NCBI GenBank assembly: GCA_032209605.1
Contig: JASFXZ010000029.1
Span: 2,655,001-2,719,000 of the forward strand
From: Mactromeris polynyma
Lineage: Eukaryota > Mollusca > Bivalvia > Venerida > Mactridae
Direction of reading: 5' to 3'
DNA length: 64,000 nt
In this document: positions 12,390 through 24,052 of the stretch, one piece after another
Numbering within the stretch: position 1 is the stretch's first letter
How the letters are laid out: the number at the start of each line of letters is the position of its first letter
The notes under the pieces: model-generated
Database searches by the model: none
The model's input: the letters and a program-made list of their open reading frames with translations, nothing else
What the model was told of the DNA's origin: nothing
Made by a program: the position numbers and the translations under genes

Positions 12390-12490
12390 ATATGTTCTAT
12401 GATTTGTTGTTTTCCACGGAGGTCTGTACGGGGAGGCACTGTCTTTTGTATGAGGTGTTAACCCTGTAGCAACTTATTCGCACTCTTTCA
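12390..12490 (+). repeat. Dispersed repeat family A, copy 2
   Basis: Contains 'gatttgttgttttcc', 'ggaggcactgtctttt' and 'ctgtagcaacttattc' in the same order as the copies at 2168 and 19489. Confidence 0.7.
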
Positions 12491-12624
12491 CGAATATATT
12501 ATAATGTTTTATTAAGATTCAAACTGTGCATGGGCGTACAGGAATAAAATACAAGTGCTCAGTGGTTACATAGGAAGCTGATTACTGAAAATAATGACCT
12601 TCCTAAAATGACGTCTTTCAATTA

Positions 12625-12925
12625 ATCAAAGCGCTGTGAGCGCTCAATGCATGGGCTTTTGCTAGCTGGATTGTGGATTTGCTTGCTTGGTATGGATCTA
12701 GTGACGTGTTTGTAAACGAATTATCACATTATTTACTGTATTTTTCCATATTATATCAGCACTAGTTTTTTACAAGACTATACGAATAGGTACATCTTGT
12801 GCATCAGTGACACTCACAAATTGTCTATTATATACAATTACAGTATTTAGCAATCATTCCTGGATGGTATACATTGATTAGAAAGTTGGCAATTTATTGA
12901 AACAAAAAAAATGACAAGCAGTCAC
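12625..12925 (+). repeat. Duplicated block, copy 1 (partner 17285-17790)
   Basis: Runs colinearly with 17285-17790: 'tcaaagcgctgtgagcgct', 'tggatttgcttgctt', 'gtaaacgaattatcacat', 'catcagtga', 'gaaagttggcaattt', 'atgacaagcag'. The partner carries about 190 bp of extra sequence. No coding content. Confidence 0.7.
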
Positions 12926-14020
12926 ACTTAAACACATAAACATTGCATTGATCTCTTCAAACAACCAAACATCCGAATCCTTTATTACAATTTAATTGCA
13001 AGTTTCAAAATAGATCACAATACATTGTTCGCTAATTTGTCAGCAAATCGTCAATACAGTATTGACAAGAGGAAGTTGATACAAGGCATCAATATCGCCG
13101 GGAAAAAATCATCCATACCTGCCAGCGTTTGGCTAAATATGTCGTTTTTATTAAAGTTAAGGCATTCGTATTAATTATCTGAATAACATATAAGTAGTTA
13201 TGTTTTAAATTCAAATATCTCTTTCAGGAACATGATATGCCTTATACCCATTAGTGACAAAAACATGCATCATATGACGTGCACGCAACGATCAAGTATT
13301 TGCAATATCATTGTTTTATTTTCAAATAATACCGACCATCTGTTCAAACGAGTTATCACATATCCGTGTATGTTTCTACGATACAATAACAGTAAATATC
13401 ATATTGCAGAGTGTGCATATACTATGCAAATGAGCGGAAAACCTAAATAAATCCATACGCTTCTTGTTTACAATTTACAAAACGAGTAATGATGAAACAT
13501 ATTAACACTTTTGATGTATTAAATAAGAACCCTCATGAACACTGCAGCAAACACAAAAATAAATATAGAAACATTTACCGTTAACATGCAAGTTACTTAT
13601 ATGACAGATTTAGTATGCATGTTCAGCAAAATTCTTCCAACGTACATATCCAATTAAGTGAGTTTATTCCATCTCAAATGATTCATGTTTCAGACGACAT
13701 CAACACATCTACAGTTTACACAGGAACTTTTAACAATTATATTTATCTTTGCACGAGGAGCTCAGTCCTTTATCAATCAAAATGTATTAAATTCCGTACA
13801 CTTGATTGCAATCCGAGTCAGAGAGATTGAACGGACTCGCTGAACGCGTGTATACTGAATGCCGTCAGAGAGTTTTTAATGTGATTACGTCATTAAATAT
13901 ATTTATCGATGATTTTTTTTCCTTTATTTACGATTTACAGTTACGCTTGATATAAGTGAATTGTTAGATACTAGTATATTTAATAAAATAAAAAAAGGAT
14001 AAAAAAAGAAACAAAGAAAT
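12926..14020. other. Intergenic, no gene seen
   Basis: Short ORFs lacking domains. About 13130-13205 matches about 3325-3400, and 13072-13110 resembles 29680-29720, so repeats make up part of it. Confidence 0.45.
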
Positions 14021-14021
14021 A

Positions 14022-14238
14022 GGGGTTGAAAAGTCTTCAAAGTAGGGGTTGAAAAGTCTTCAAAGTAGGGGTTGAAAAAGATAAATGTAGGGGTTAAAAA
14101 TATTCAAACTAGGGGTTGAAAAGTCTCAACAGGTAGGGGTTGAAAAGTCTTGAAATCACGGGTTGAAAAGTCCTAGGGTTGAAAAGTCTTCATTTGAAAA
14201 GTGGGGTTGAAAAGGCTTGGGGTTGAAAAGTCTGTAAG
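14022..14238 (+). repeat. Minisatellite, about 23-bp unit (aggggttgaaaagtcttcaaagt)
   Basis: About nine imperfect copies of AGGGGTTGAAAAGTCTTC plus a short AT-rich linker. Copies shorten and diverge toward the 3' end ('gggttgaaaagtcc', 'ttggggttgaaaagtc'). Purine-rich on the plus strand. Non-coding. Confidence 0.9.
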
Positions 14239-14825
14239 CCTAAATGGTTTCGTGTATTTCTCAAAATGTCAAGCCAATTCAATTGCGTTCGGATCTGAGG
14301 GGTTACTTTCACGTCACAGTATACACGGAATAAAAAGCACACATCGTACGGGTTTCGGAAAAGGGAATTTCCGGATCCGAGGGGTAATTTGTATTATAAA
14401 ACTGAACAGACATTTCGGGGTCGACTTAAATGTTCGGTTTAGAAAATATTCCGGATTAGCGGAAAACGGATTAGTGAGGTTCCACTGTGTGTCTTTCCAT
14501 ACAAATCCATCGTTGTAAATGCATATTTATAATCAATAAAAGTGACCCACAAGAGTTAAACATGGATGGACACGGGCATCCAGCAATAGGAATTCTATGC
14601 ATTTCCCAACTCCCACTCTCCCACCAATATCGAAGCACATGCAGTTAGTTGTTGGCCTGATTTATATCACAAGTCAACAATGAAACGTTACGTAATAAGC
14701 TAGCATTCAATCCCATCTTTGTTTTTCTTCTGCTATTGTCTTTGATATCTGACTGGAGGCAAATGACATGAACCTTCAACTGGTTTAATTACTCATTTAC
14801 TGTGTAGTAGTATGGGGTTAGACGG
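14239..14825. other. Non-coding spacer with a probable MITE end
   Basis: Contains 'gaggttccactgtg' near 14476, resembling the GAGGTTTxACTGTA ends of the CAGT-type MITEs found elsewhere in the window, but the partner end was not located. No gene. Confidence 0.35.
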
Positions 14826-14904
14826 CCACTTACTTAGCACAGTCGATAGAGCACTGTGTACTTTTGTTTTTGGAGGTTGTTGGTTCGAGCCCTACATCGG
14901 GCGC
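14826..14904 (+). repeat. tRNA-like degenerate sequence
   Basis: A-box-like TTAGCACAGTCGATAGAGC and B-box GGTTCGAGCCC (about 14882-14892), ending in 'catcgggcgcac' and a T run. The anticodon arm is non-canonical and elongated. Similar in layout to 8036-8110. Probable tRNA-derived SINE head. Confidence 0.5.
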
Positions 14905-16849
14905 ACTTTTTCTTCTTGACTTACTCGGACTGTTACATATTTATGATGAAATATGCTGATATACAAAGCTATTGTGCAATCAATAGAATATCCACTAACA
15001 AATACTTAACGAATTATTTCTCTCCTATTGTTTCTTTTACATGTGTATGCTGATAACCAAGTAAGTAAGTTATAAATACCATTTGTACATCTTGGGCATG
15101 ACACGACCAGGGATTAAACTCATGACCTCCATCACTCAAACCAGCCACTACTTCATGAGTGACTTTGTTCAAACACATATAGACGCGTTTATTTGGAGTT
15201 TACATATGTTGTGTTAGTTCACCGTGAACAAGACGCTCGATAATAAAATATTTTTGTTGAAAAAGATTTTTTAACTGTCACCAGTACCAGAAGATGATTA
15301 TTTTTACAAATTATTGACATAGTTAGAACTGTTAAGTTCTTTTCTTATACATAGCTTCAAAGTTCTTAATTATGACAAGCAAGACATAAATGTGATGTGC
15401 ATCCATCAAAATGTTTTAGAATTCTGTCCCTTTGAACTGAAGTCTCCTTTTGGAAGATATGTAATAACATAATAGATTATGTTGCTGAATGTTGTTGTAA
15501 CTACGTTAGTTTTCAATGGATTACATTGAAACTTGGCCTATAATCAACATTAAGATATTGTTTACTTCTTCCCCATCCATCCGTCTGACTGTCTGACTTA
15601 TTTGTATACAATCTTGTTTGTTCAACTCCTATACTTTTCAATATACTCACATATATAAGTGTTTTTGATAGATAGACTATGGTGATAGGTAAATCTATGT
15701 TCAAGTGACATCAGATTCTTTGATCTGCAGTGAGTCCTATGCTGTCAACACGTTCAGTGCTTTGATATATTCTTCTATTGATATTCAAAGTGTATGAGAG
15801 CTTAGCAGGAAAGGTCACCTTCACAAAACATGTCTTTTCATACCGGAACTCATGGGACAAAATAAAAACATCGATGGGTGAATATAAAAGAGTAGGTAAT
15901 AGTGCAGGAATTACGTTGAGAAAAAAATACGGCAAGGTATAAAATCAGACTAAGAAGGATTGGAACCGAGCTTAAAGACTCATACGAGTGGAATAGAGAG
16001 CAGTATCAAGCTAAAATGTGAGATGTATCAAATACATTTAAAGGAATGGGAAATAATAAAGGACTACACAATAAATCACCATTATGAGAAACTCAGTCAC
16101 ACAACGGTTTAAATTTAAAGTAAAATATTGACTTGACAACTGTCACTAATGGTTTGATAAATGATAATACAATAATACTAAAGACTCTAAAGAACTATTT
16201 GACCGTGCGTATTATGCATACAATCTGTTCTATAAATTAGCAAATAATTATACAACTATTATTTAAATAGTTATTTAAAATTTCTTCTGAAATAAGTGAA
16301 TAAACAATTCAATAAACAAGCGCTTACCTGACAGGATTTTATACCGTACAGAAACAGTTATGGACTCCCAGAAACTGCAGATGAGTTCCTAGTCATATTC
16401 TCAAGGACTTTACAGCACATGTTACCAATAATTGGCTTTTGTAATTCCGCACTGAAGATGATATCACTGAATACCGTAACATAACGTAGAAATAAAGGAC
16501 AACGTACTTGTAATGCTAGTAACATCAGAATAACAAGTGTATACAATTCATTGTATTTATTTGCATAACATTCTCTTTTGTGTTTGTGCACTGATGAGAA
16601 ATATGACTCATCTTCAGACACGTGTACACTAAATAACATAGTTTATATGTAAAACTTTTTAGAAAATAAACTTTATGGTATGCAGTGATAAACCATTATT
16701 ATTAATTCAGTGTGTTTGAAGTTTTTGTAATATTGGCACAATACGGCAACAGACAAGAGGTATACCGACAAATTCGGAGAAACCTGGTGAACTATATTAC
16801 TGAAATTCAGAAGAAATTTAGGGCATTATATGCATGCAGCAGTTCCCAA
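14905..16849. other. Intergenic, nothing recognised
   Basis: No domain-bearing ORF, RNA gene or tandem array seen over about 1.9 kb. ORFs at 15513-15935 and 16358-16639 (minus) have no family features. Confidence 0.5.
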
Positions 16850-16940
16850 AAAGTGAGAGAGAATAAGTTGCTACAGGGAACGCAACATATATAAGACAAT
16901 GTCTCTCCACACAGTCCTCCAGGAAAACAACAGTCCATTG
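16850..16940 (-). repeat. Dispersed repeat family A, copy 3 (reverse)
   Basis: Reverse complement reads the family core (ctgttgttttcctgg, ggagagacattgtctt, 'gttccctgtagcaacttattc'). Confidence 0.7.
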
Positions 16941-17284
16941 TGAGTTTTAAGACAGAATTGCTATCCCTATGAATCATTATGATAACAACATTTAATGCAA
17001 ACAATTTTTCTCCCTAATTCCAATTAATACAATATAATTTTTTGTTTATGTTTATGCGTATGTAGTAGGCATTTTAAGTGATATGAGAGTTGTTTCACCT
17101 TATATGGCTAAATTGGTATTTCAAACTAAACGACTTTCATTTTATTTATTGAAGTGTTTCTAAACAGAACGTAACTGATTCTCAAAAATGAAGTAAGGAT
17201 TTCTGAGATCTTAATGAGAAAATCTGAAAAATCCCCAGATGATCTTCTTATTCATTGTTTTGATTACGATGGCATTATGTGTCA

Positions 17285-17790
17285 CTGTATATCAATCAAA
17301 GCGCTGTTAGCGCTGAATGCCTGTGACTGCAGATAGATAGATATATTTATTTCAGCATAAGATGCATATATACATGGTAGATAAGACAAATATGTTTCAT
17401 TTATAATGAAAAACACATGAGTTATTAAAAACCATGCCTCAAACATCCGTACTAAGGATTACACAAAAAAAATCCATTATTTCCATTGTGGTCCTTCTTG
17501 TGGTTCAGATAGCTGAAATATGGATTTGCTTGCTTTGTGTAGATCTAGTTACTTTTTTGTAAACAAATTATCACATAAACTATTGTATTTCCGTATTATG
17601 TTAGCAGTATTTTTACCATTAGTTCTTTTGTGCAGACTATAAAAGTCGGTTTATCGTCTGCATCAGTGATAACCCTAACCCTGGTTTACATGTCCGGGGT
17701 TATAACATTCACAACATGTATTTTACTGCATTTAGCAATATATACTGACCAGAAAGTTGGCAGTTTGAAGAAACAAACATTATGACAAGC
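17285..17790 (+). repeat. Duplicated block, copy 2, with internal insertion
   Basis: Partner of 12625-12925. About 17328-17515 is extra relative to the partner and includes GATA-rich 'gatagatagatatattta', suggesting an insertion into this copy or a deletion in the other. Confidence 0.65.
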
Positions 17791-17927
17791 AGACATACAC
17801 GTATCCAGTATGGCTAATAGTTGCTATGTTCTAGTTTCCGTTTATTATCTCCATTTATCAAGGTTTAATTGTGAAAATTGCATTCACGCTAATAGGACAT
17901 GTTTATTTCTAACGCGACCTAGACATA

Positions 17928-18108
17928 GGCCCATATTCAGAAACGCTACTCCACTTACACTCACTGAGACAATCCGCTTTAATCATCTAACGGTCCGTGC
18001 TTTTGAGTGTGACTTTGCCCTAGCTAGAAATTGGGATTTCAAAAAGGTTAGGGTAGCTGGAGTACACTCGAATGAATGAGAACTTTTCGAGTGAAGTTCC
18101 GTTTCTGA
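17928..18108. mobile_element. Candidate MITE with imperfect terminal inverted repeats
   Basis: Left end 'ggcccatattcagaaacg' mirrors right end 'ccgtttctgaatgacg' imperfectly (TATTCAGAAACG / CGTTTCTGAAT). No coding capacity. The 'GGCCCRTATTCA' start resembles the MITE at 40563-40708. Confidence 0.5.
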
Positions 18109-18596
18109 ATGACGATTTAATAGACTCGGATTAAATGAAGCACATTTATAGTATTTTTGTATTTATAAAGAATTAAACAACATTTATAAAGATTCTACGC
18201 ATCATTTCCTTTTATCCAATACATTCATTATGCTTGTATTGTTAGAAACTGATAATAATTAATTATATCATATTTAACTGTTTGTTTATATGCATGTAAC
18301 GAAATGTGAAATGTTTGAATATGCACTGTATAACATCATGTACTCCTTTTGTCGTAATATACATTATGTTGCTATGAAACATACAATTCATGTACTATGT
18401 TTTAATGCAATGAACTATTTGTACTGGTGAAAGTGAAAACAGTTTATTTAAATAGAAATGAAGGTTTCATGAAATAAACTGAACTGACTGTCCCAACAAT
18501 TTTGTCTTCGGGAGTAATTCATTTGGTTTGAGTGTCACCCTCCACTCTCAGACTTTATAATTACTCCATGGTCATATAATATATTATTATATGTTA

Positions 18597-18729
18597 ATAA
18601 ATAAGTGATTTGATATTGGCCCTGTTATTTGTCCGAGGGCAGTCGTATTGGCACGAGGCCGAAGGCCGAGGGCCAATACGACTGTCCCGAGGACAAATAA
18701 CAGGGCCAATGTCAAATCACTTATTTATT
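18597..18729. repeat. Long near-perfect hairpin, about 57-bp arms
   Basis: Left arm begins ataaataagtgatttgatat and reads through tattggccctgttatttgtc to about 18653. The right arm is its reverse complement with very few mismatches (ggacaaataacagggccaat, then gtcaaatcacttatttat). The loop is GC-rich 'acgaggccgaaggccgag'. Could be a foldback transposon or MITE. Confidence 0.85.
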
Positions 18730-18949
18730 GACAATTTTATTAAATAACTTCATGTACTTATAAATAAAGGATTAAAAATCGTGTTTTTTTGCTGTATACG
18801 CTAAAACTATGAATTAGCTCCGTGCTAAAAACTGTCGACGAACGTTTAAATACTGACTTTAAAATAAATAGGCTGCCGTTTCCGAATTTCCAGCTGCGAA
18901 TCTGTATTATTTTTGGCCCTGTTTAATTAGCCAATCAAATTCTTTAAAA

Positions 18950-19020
18950 TGCGGGCCAATATCAATATCACTTTTCGGCCCGGGGCCGCTAACTGATATT
19001 GATATTGGCCCTGTTATAGA
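18950..19020. repeat. Second hairpin sharing arm words with 18597-18729
   Basis: 'gggccaatatcaatatcac' pairs with 'gatattgatattggccc' around a GC-rich centre (cggcccggggccg). The words 'gatattggccctgttat' are shared with the upstream hairpin, so the two are probably related elements. Confidence 0.75.
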
Positions 19021-19488
19021 GGAGGCAAATGCTGTGTTTAAGGGCTAATAATTAATAGTTATTTAATAACTATTATTATTATTACACTAAACTCTATAAG
19101 AAAATGGACCATGCAGAATTTTCAGTTCTCATATAACATTATCAAACATTTTCAAACTCAATAGGAGACACTATCAGACTAATGAGAATATGTTTTGTGA
19201 TTTGAATGCTGCGAATAAGTATCCGTTATAATACAAAGCCCAGAAGTGACCAATTAGATAAGCATTGGAGTGTATGTTGCAGTTAATTAGAGCGATGCGT
19301 AATATTTACAGCCACTGCATCAAATTCTGGTTTCATATTGCACACGTGTCATAGCTTTTAACTCCGGGTATCAATATAAACAAATCAATGGGTTTCGGCC
19401 TATTGATACCAGCTGTGTTGACTTGTCCTGTGATCTTTTCCATCCGTTATTCCCCCTGTTTATCCTCTTTGATTATCCTAGTTATCCC

Positions 19489-19660
19489 TTATGGTCGGCC
19501 AGGCCGTTCCTTGTGCCACTGTTCCCTTATGTATTAGCCCTTGGGCCTCCTCGGATGCTTTGTGTTTTATGGATTGTTGTTTTCCCGGAGGTCTGTGTGG
19601 GGAGGCAGTGTCTTATGTATGTGGCGTTCCCTGTAGCAACTTATTCTCTCTCTTGCTTTT
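19489..19660 (+). repeat. Dispersed repeat family A, longest copy
   Basis: Begins 'ggtcggccaggccgttcctt' and runs to 'ctgtagcaacttattctctc'; it is the most complete copy seen. Two overlapping ORFs here (77 and 108 codons) arise because the repeat is open; the same peptide fragments recur in other copies, so they are not evidence of a gene. Confidence 0.7.
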
Positions 19661-20055
19661 CATTTCGTTACTGTCCTCCAGGCTTACGTCTTTGTTTAAG
19701 TGTTTTACATGGATTCCAATATAGCTTTATATATATGATCATCACATAGTGTAAATGTGTGTGACATGATTTTATATTTTCTAATAATGCGTTTCAGGTT
19801 AAACGCCCTATTCTGCCCGACAAACTTGTCTCGCTGAGGGCAATAATCACTTTCCATAAATGCTTTCGAACATCGCTGTTTGGTTATGATTTCAATTTAT
19901 GTTTATAGATGTATGTTAAGTTCCCTCCCCCTCCATGTTCTCCATCCACCAATCTTCTATTATTATTGTCTTTCATGATTTGTTCCGTGATATAGTTCAT
20001 CCTTTAAAAACTTTCCCGCTCGTTGTCCCCTACAGTCTCCTTAGTTAGTTTTAAT

Positions 20056-20415
20056 GTCGGCCAGGCCATTCCTTCCACCCCTGTTCACATGCATGTTTAC
20101 CCTTGCACCTTCTATGGCGTTCCCTGTTACAACTTAATCTATCTTTTGCACTGTAAAACTTGACAAATCAGTGGTAGTATTCGTCAATCTCATACTTTAT
20201 ATATATACTATTATTATATTATTGTCCCCTTAAATTATCAATGGTTGTTTTGATAGCCAGCCAGATAATTCCTTACTTCCCCATTACCAAACATGTTTGC
20301 CCTGGCACCTCCTCAATCCCTAATGTTCCGTTGGCTGTTGTTTCCCTGGGGTATGTGAGGACAGGCATTGTCTTGTTATGTGGCCTTCCCTGTAATAACT
20401 TTATCTTTCTCTGTG
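20056..20415 (+). repeat. Dispersed repeat family A, two diverged tandemly placed copies
   Basis: Copy at 20056-20148 (cggccaggccattcctt ... ggcgttccctgttacaactta) and copy at 20254-20415 (ccagataattccttac ... gttgtttccctggggt ... ccttccctgtaataactt). Same order of words as at 19489. Confidence 0.6.
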
Positions 20416-21545
20416 GATTGAGTTATTTTCATCAGGGAATATCTATCTATTACAGTTGTGACTGGATTCGGGTGCCTACCGTAGTCACCAGAGTTCGACG
20501 AACGGAAGCGAAAACTTTCAATGGTTGGAACATAGTGACGTCATTGTCGATAATAGTCGAACATTCGCTATGCGTAGTTTGTCTAGTTACAATATGGCGG
20601 AACCCTAGTTACGGCGGCATGTTAAATAAAAATTGGTCTTTGTTACAGTTATTGTTGGGAGATGTCAATCAGAAATACAAGTTCGGTTATATTAATACAT
20701 GAAATACAGTGAATTCTCAATAACTTTTAGTAATGACTTGTAATGACCAGACATGAACATTTAAATAGGTAAGTAGCATAAAAACAATGACTGGAAATAG
20801 AACTTGACGTACTATTATAAACGTGAACAGTTCCTATGGATGTGTTACTGAAATATAATAAGTAGAACTTAATGAGCTATCTGACTAGAATATCAGAATA
20901 TCGTACCGAACCAAATATTCGCAAATCAGAATCAAACCGAACCTTGAAAAAAATAACCGAACTTCGGTTAATCGCTGCAACATTATGATTTCATTACTGT
21001 AATTTATGTATTTCGAACATGTTTGTATGCGACAATCAATTGCAAATGTTTCTCATTGACATACAGTACATGAATATCACATGTGCAGCATGTGTTATAT
21101 AGATAATATTTGTATAGTATCACTTGCCAACATCTTTTACAGTCGTATGGACGACGAGCTTGTTAATAATGTTTATTGGAAAGTCAAACCGGAATAACAA
21201 AGAACAAGGAACACAAATAAATCAATTTGCTTTTTAAAAGTCTCCTTTGTCTAAATACATGTATGAAGTAATTGATGCACCGTCTGGCTCATTTAAAATT
21301 ACAATATTTGAACAGACTTCATTCCGTGTTATATTATTTAAAACAACTTTACGACGAATACTTGCAATGATTACATAAACGTTTGTTTTATCATGTTACG
21401 CACGGACAAGGTTGTACAAAAACCTGCTTGTAAATATCTGGAATATTTTGTGTCGAGCCGGCTAGCGGTGAGCTCGGCATAGTCGCCACAATGACGGTTT
21501 GGTGTATGTGCGTGCATGGGTGCATGGGTGCATGCGTCCGTCCGA
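20416..21545. other. Intergenic, nothing recognised
   Basis: The ORF at 20241-20702 overlaps repeat sequence and shows no domain; no other features supported. Confidence 0.5.
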
Positions 21546-22045
21546 ATTTGTTTTGTCCGGTCCATCACTCTGTCCTTTATTTGGGGATTTTCAAATTACT
21601 TTGAACAAATGTTCACCATGCTGAGACGGTGTGTTGCGCTCAAGACCTGTGTCTGTAGCTCAACGGTCAAGGTCACACTTTTCATTTTGTCCGGACCATT
21701 ATTCTGGCATTTATTGTGGCATTTTCAAATTACTTGACACACATGTTCATCACGATGACCCGGTGTGTCACCTGTAAGACCCGTGTTCGTAGCGCAAAGA
21801 TAAAGTACAGACTTACAGGTCTAACTTAAAAACATCTTGTCTGGAATATTATACTGTCATTTATTTGGAGGTTTTCACCATGAAGACACAGATTGTCGTG
21901 CACATGAATCAGGTCAATGTCACATAAGGGTCTTAAACATCTTTTTTTTAGGAATGCGACACTGTCATTTATCATTGAAATAACTTGGTGAGTTGGATGT
22001 GTTGCATGCAACATCCGTACCCAAAGCTCAAAAGGTCAAAATCAC
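21546..22045 (+). repeat. Degenerate long-period tandem repeat (about 137 bp first period)
   Basis: Units start 'tttgtccggtccatcactctg' (about 21553) and 'tttgtccggaccattattctg' (about 21690). Each is followed by 'ttttcaaattact', 'acatgttca', 'cggtgtgt', 'aagacc' and a 'tagct/cgcaa ... aggtcac' segment; a third diverged unit extends to about 22045. I associate this type of repeat with bivalve genomes, which is background knowledge not checked here. Confidence 0.6.
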
Positions 22046-22235
22046 ACCAATGATTGCTTCGCAACTATAAGAATGGCTTATAAAAAACTTTTCTATTTAA
22101 AATTAACATTAATGATTGATAGCATGGGCTATTATTCATGACATTTAAATATGTATAACTATGAAACCTCGAACGAGTTGTGAATCGAGTTACATCAGGA
22201 CGAACAGCATGCCAAAGAACAGGAAAATAACTTAA

Positions 22236-22362
22236 AGACCACCTCAATATTAAGACCACACTTTTCAAATCCATCTTGAATGTTCCGCTCTTCAATCAAC
22301 CTCAATGTTAAGACTAGTTTTCAAGGGTCCCAACGGTGGTCTTATTATTGAGGTTTGACGGT
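22236..22362. mobile_element. Truncated CAGT-type MITE (GGTCTT...GAGGTTT family)
   Basis: Contains 'aaagaccacctcaatattaa' and ends 'ggtggtcttattattgaggtttgacggta', matching the family at 27226, 38410, 40754 and 45953. The left end is missing. Confidence 0.65.
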
Positions 22363-23507
22363 ATTCTAAATAAACAGGTGAACTTTCACTTCAATGCGTG
22401 TACTTAGGATGTATGTTCGCGTATTTAATGTGGAATGATGGAAGATAGACTTTATTGTTACAGGGAATTCAGTCTACTGAACATTGGAGACTGAGGAGAT
22501 GCAAGGGTTAACATGTAACGGAATTAAAGAGCAAAGAATGAAATGGCAGAGTATCAAAACAACCATGAAGAATTAAGGGGGGGGGGACAAAAAGGGGGGA
22601 GGAACTGAGTTGACGGAATCCACCACTGGAAAAGCCTAGAAAGTCAGTGGTCACGGGCCGAAAAGAAGGGGGGAGAACATAAATATTATATCAAGCCTAG
22701 GAACTGTTCATGGCGGAACTTAACATACACCTGAAACATATATAGAAATAATAACCATATAGCGATTCACAGCCTTGATACCCTGGGCAAATTGGCTAGC
22801 GAAACTTCAAAATGCATGAATATTCATTAGCATTTTTCGACCAATGAAATGGACGATAAAAAAAGTAGGAATCTCATTTCTGAAGAACTATCTGCAAATT
22901 CGACAAAATGGCTGCGACAATTGAAAAAATGTGCAATTTGAAAGTCGCGATCTCATTGGATCGCTCAGAACAGACTCCTCGGCAATATCCGTATCCGACG
23001 AGGCGTGTGTCACGTGACCAATCAAGCGGGTGGATTTCACTTCATGAGTTATTCATGAGTACGAGATTGTTACAGTCAGTTTGCCCAGTGTCTCAGATAT
23101 GTTATGAATAACCTGGGTACCGAGGATGCACATTTGAGTGCTGTAAAAAAATCCTTATAGACTCATCCCATGCTTTGGGTTCTTTCAGTACTTTGATTCA
23201 TTTATGCAAATTCCTCCGCAGAAATAAATGAGACCGTAAATTATTTTCACTCACTTCATAATTAGCCTATTTGGATTAACTGAACAATCACGTTAAACCT
23301 GGATTTGGTTTTATCAGATTCATACGCCAGTTATAAATAGAAATAACTTAGAACTACTTGATATATTCTATACGTTTATTAGTACAATCGGCACATACAG
23401 CGTCTTTGACCATTAACAAAATAAACATAAATATGAGATGGCCAAGACAATAAATATAGATATTACATATGGAATACAAGCATACATAGAACAATGATAT
23501 TCGCGTG
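22363..23507. other. Intergenic, nothing recognised
   Basis: Includes short G runs near 22576-22600 and 22670. The ORF at 22908-23111 has no family features. Confidence 0.5.
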
Positions 23508-23797
23508 CAGTGGAACACGCTTATTACGAATTTCGGGGGATCTGGAGATTTACTTCGTTATATCCAAACTTTCTTATATCCATACAACTAAATTTCGTTA
23601 TAACATCTTATTTTCACACCCAGACAAATCGAAATTGTTAATTACGATATTACCGAGCAAGTTTGCGTTTAAATATGCCTTTTAGTACCTTTTAATAACG
23701 CTTTATCCAAGTTCATTATAACCGTGAAAATAAAAAATTGCTACGTACTATCCGATATTTCGTTATAACCGAGTACGTTATTACCGTGTTCCATAGT
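23508..23797. mobile_element. CAGT-type MITE (CAGTGGAACACGCTTATTACG ends)
   Basis: Begins 'cagtggaacacgcttattac' and ends 'gttattaccgtgttccatagta', a terminal inverted repeat of about 20 bp with mismatches. About 290 bp, non-coding. The end style matches pogo/Tigger-like elements. Confidence 0.6.
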
Positions 23798-23871
23798 ATC
23801 AGTATAATAAAACAGCAGCAATGATCAATAATATCCACGAAATAGCAGCACGAAATTCGAACAATTTCTAT

Positions 23872-24052
23872 ATGAGCGCCGATGTACCATTTCCAACCTC
23901 ATCTATATAATGACGTCATATCCAGAAAACGTCACATCTGACGTCACCATGAACTGACAGTAAGCAATATTTGCCCCATACAGCAATATGATAAACGAAG
24001 TGAGCGTATGGAGTAAATATTGTTTCCTGCTTGCACATTATGACATCTTCAG
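23872..24052. mobile_element. TGACGTCA-rich MITE, copy 1 (3' truncated)
   Basis: Starts 'tatatgagcgccgatgtacc' and contains several TGACGTCA words and 'ggagtaaatattgtttcctg'. Same layout as 27745, 43677, 46491 and 56042. The right terminal repeat is absent. Confidence 0.75.

Noticed and set aside
19423..19749. 108-codon hydrophobic ORF
   Set aside because: It coincides with dispersed repeat family A, whose peptide fragments recur in other copies and orientations.
22908..23111. 67-codon ORF as a small gene
   Set aside because: No recognisable family, no splice or promoter signals, and no repeat or homologue in the window to support it.
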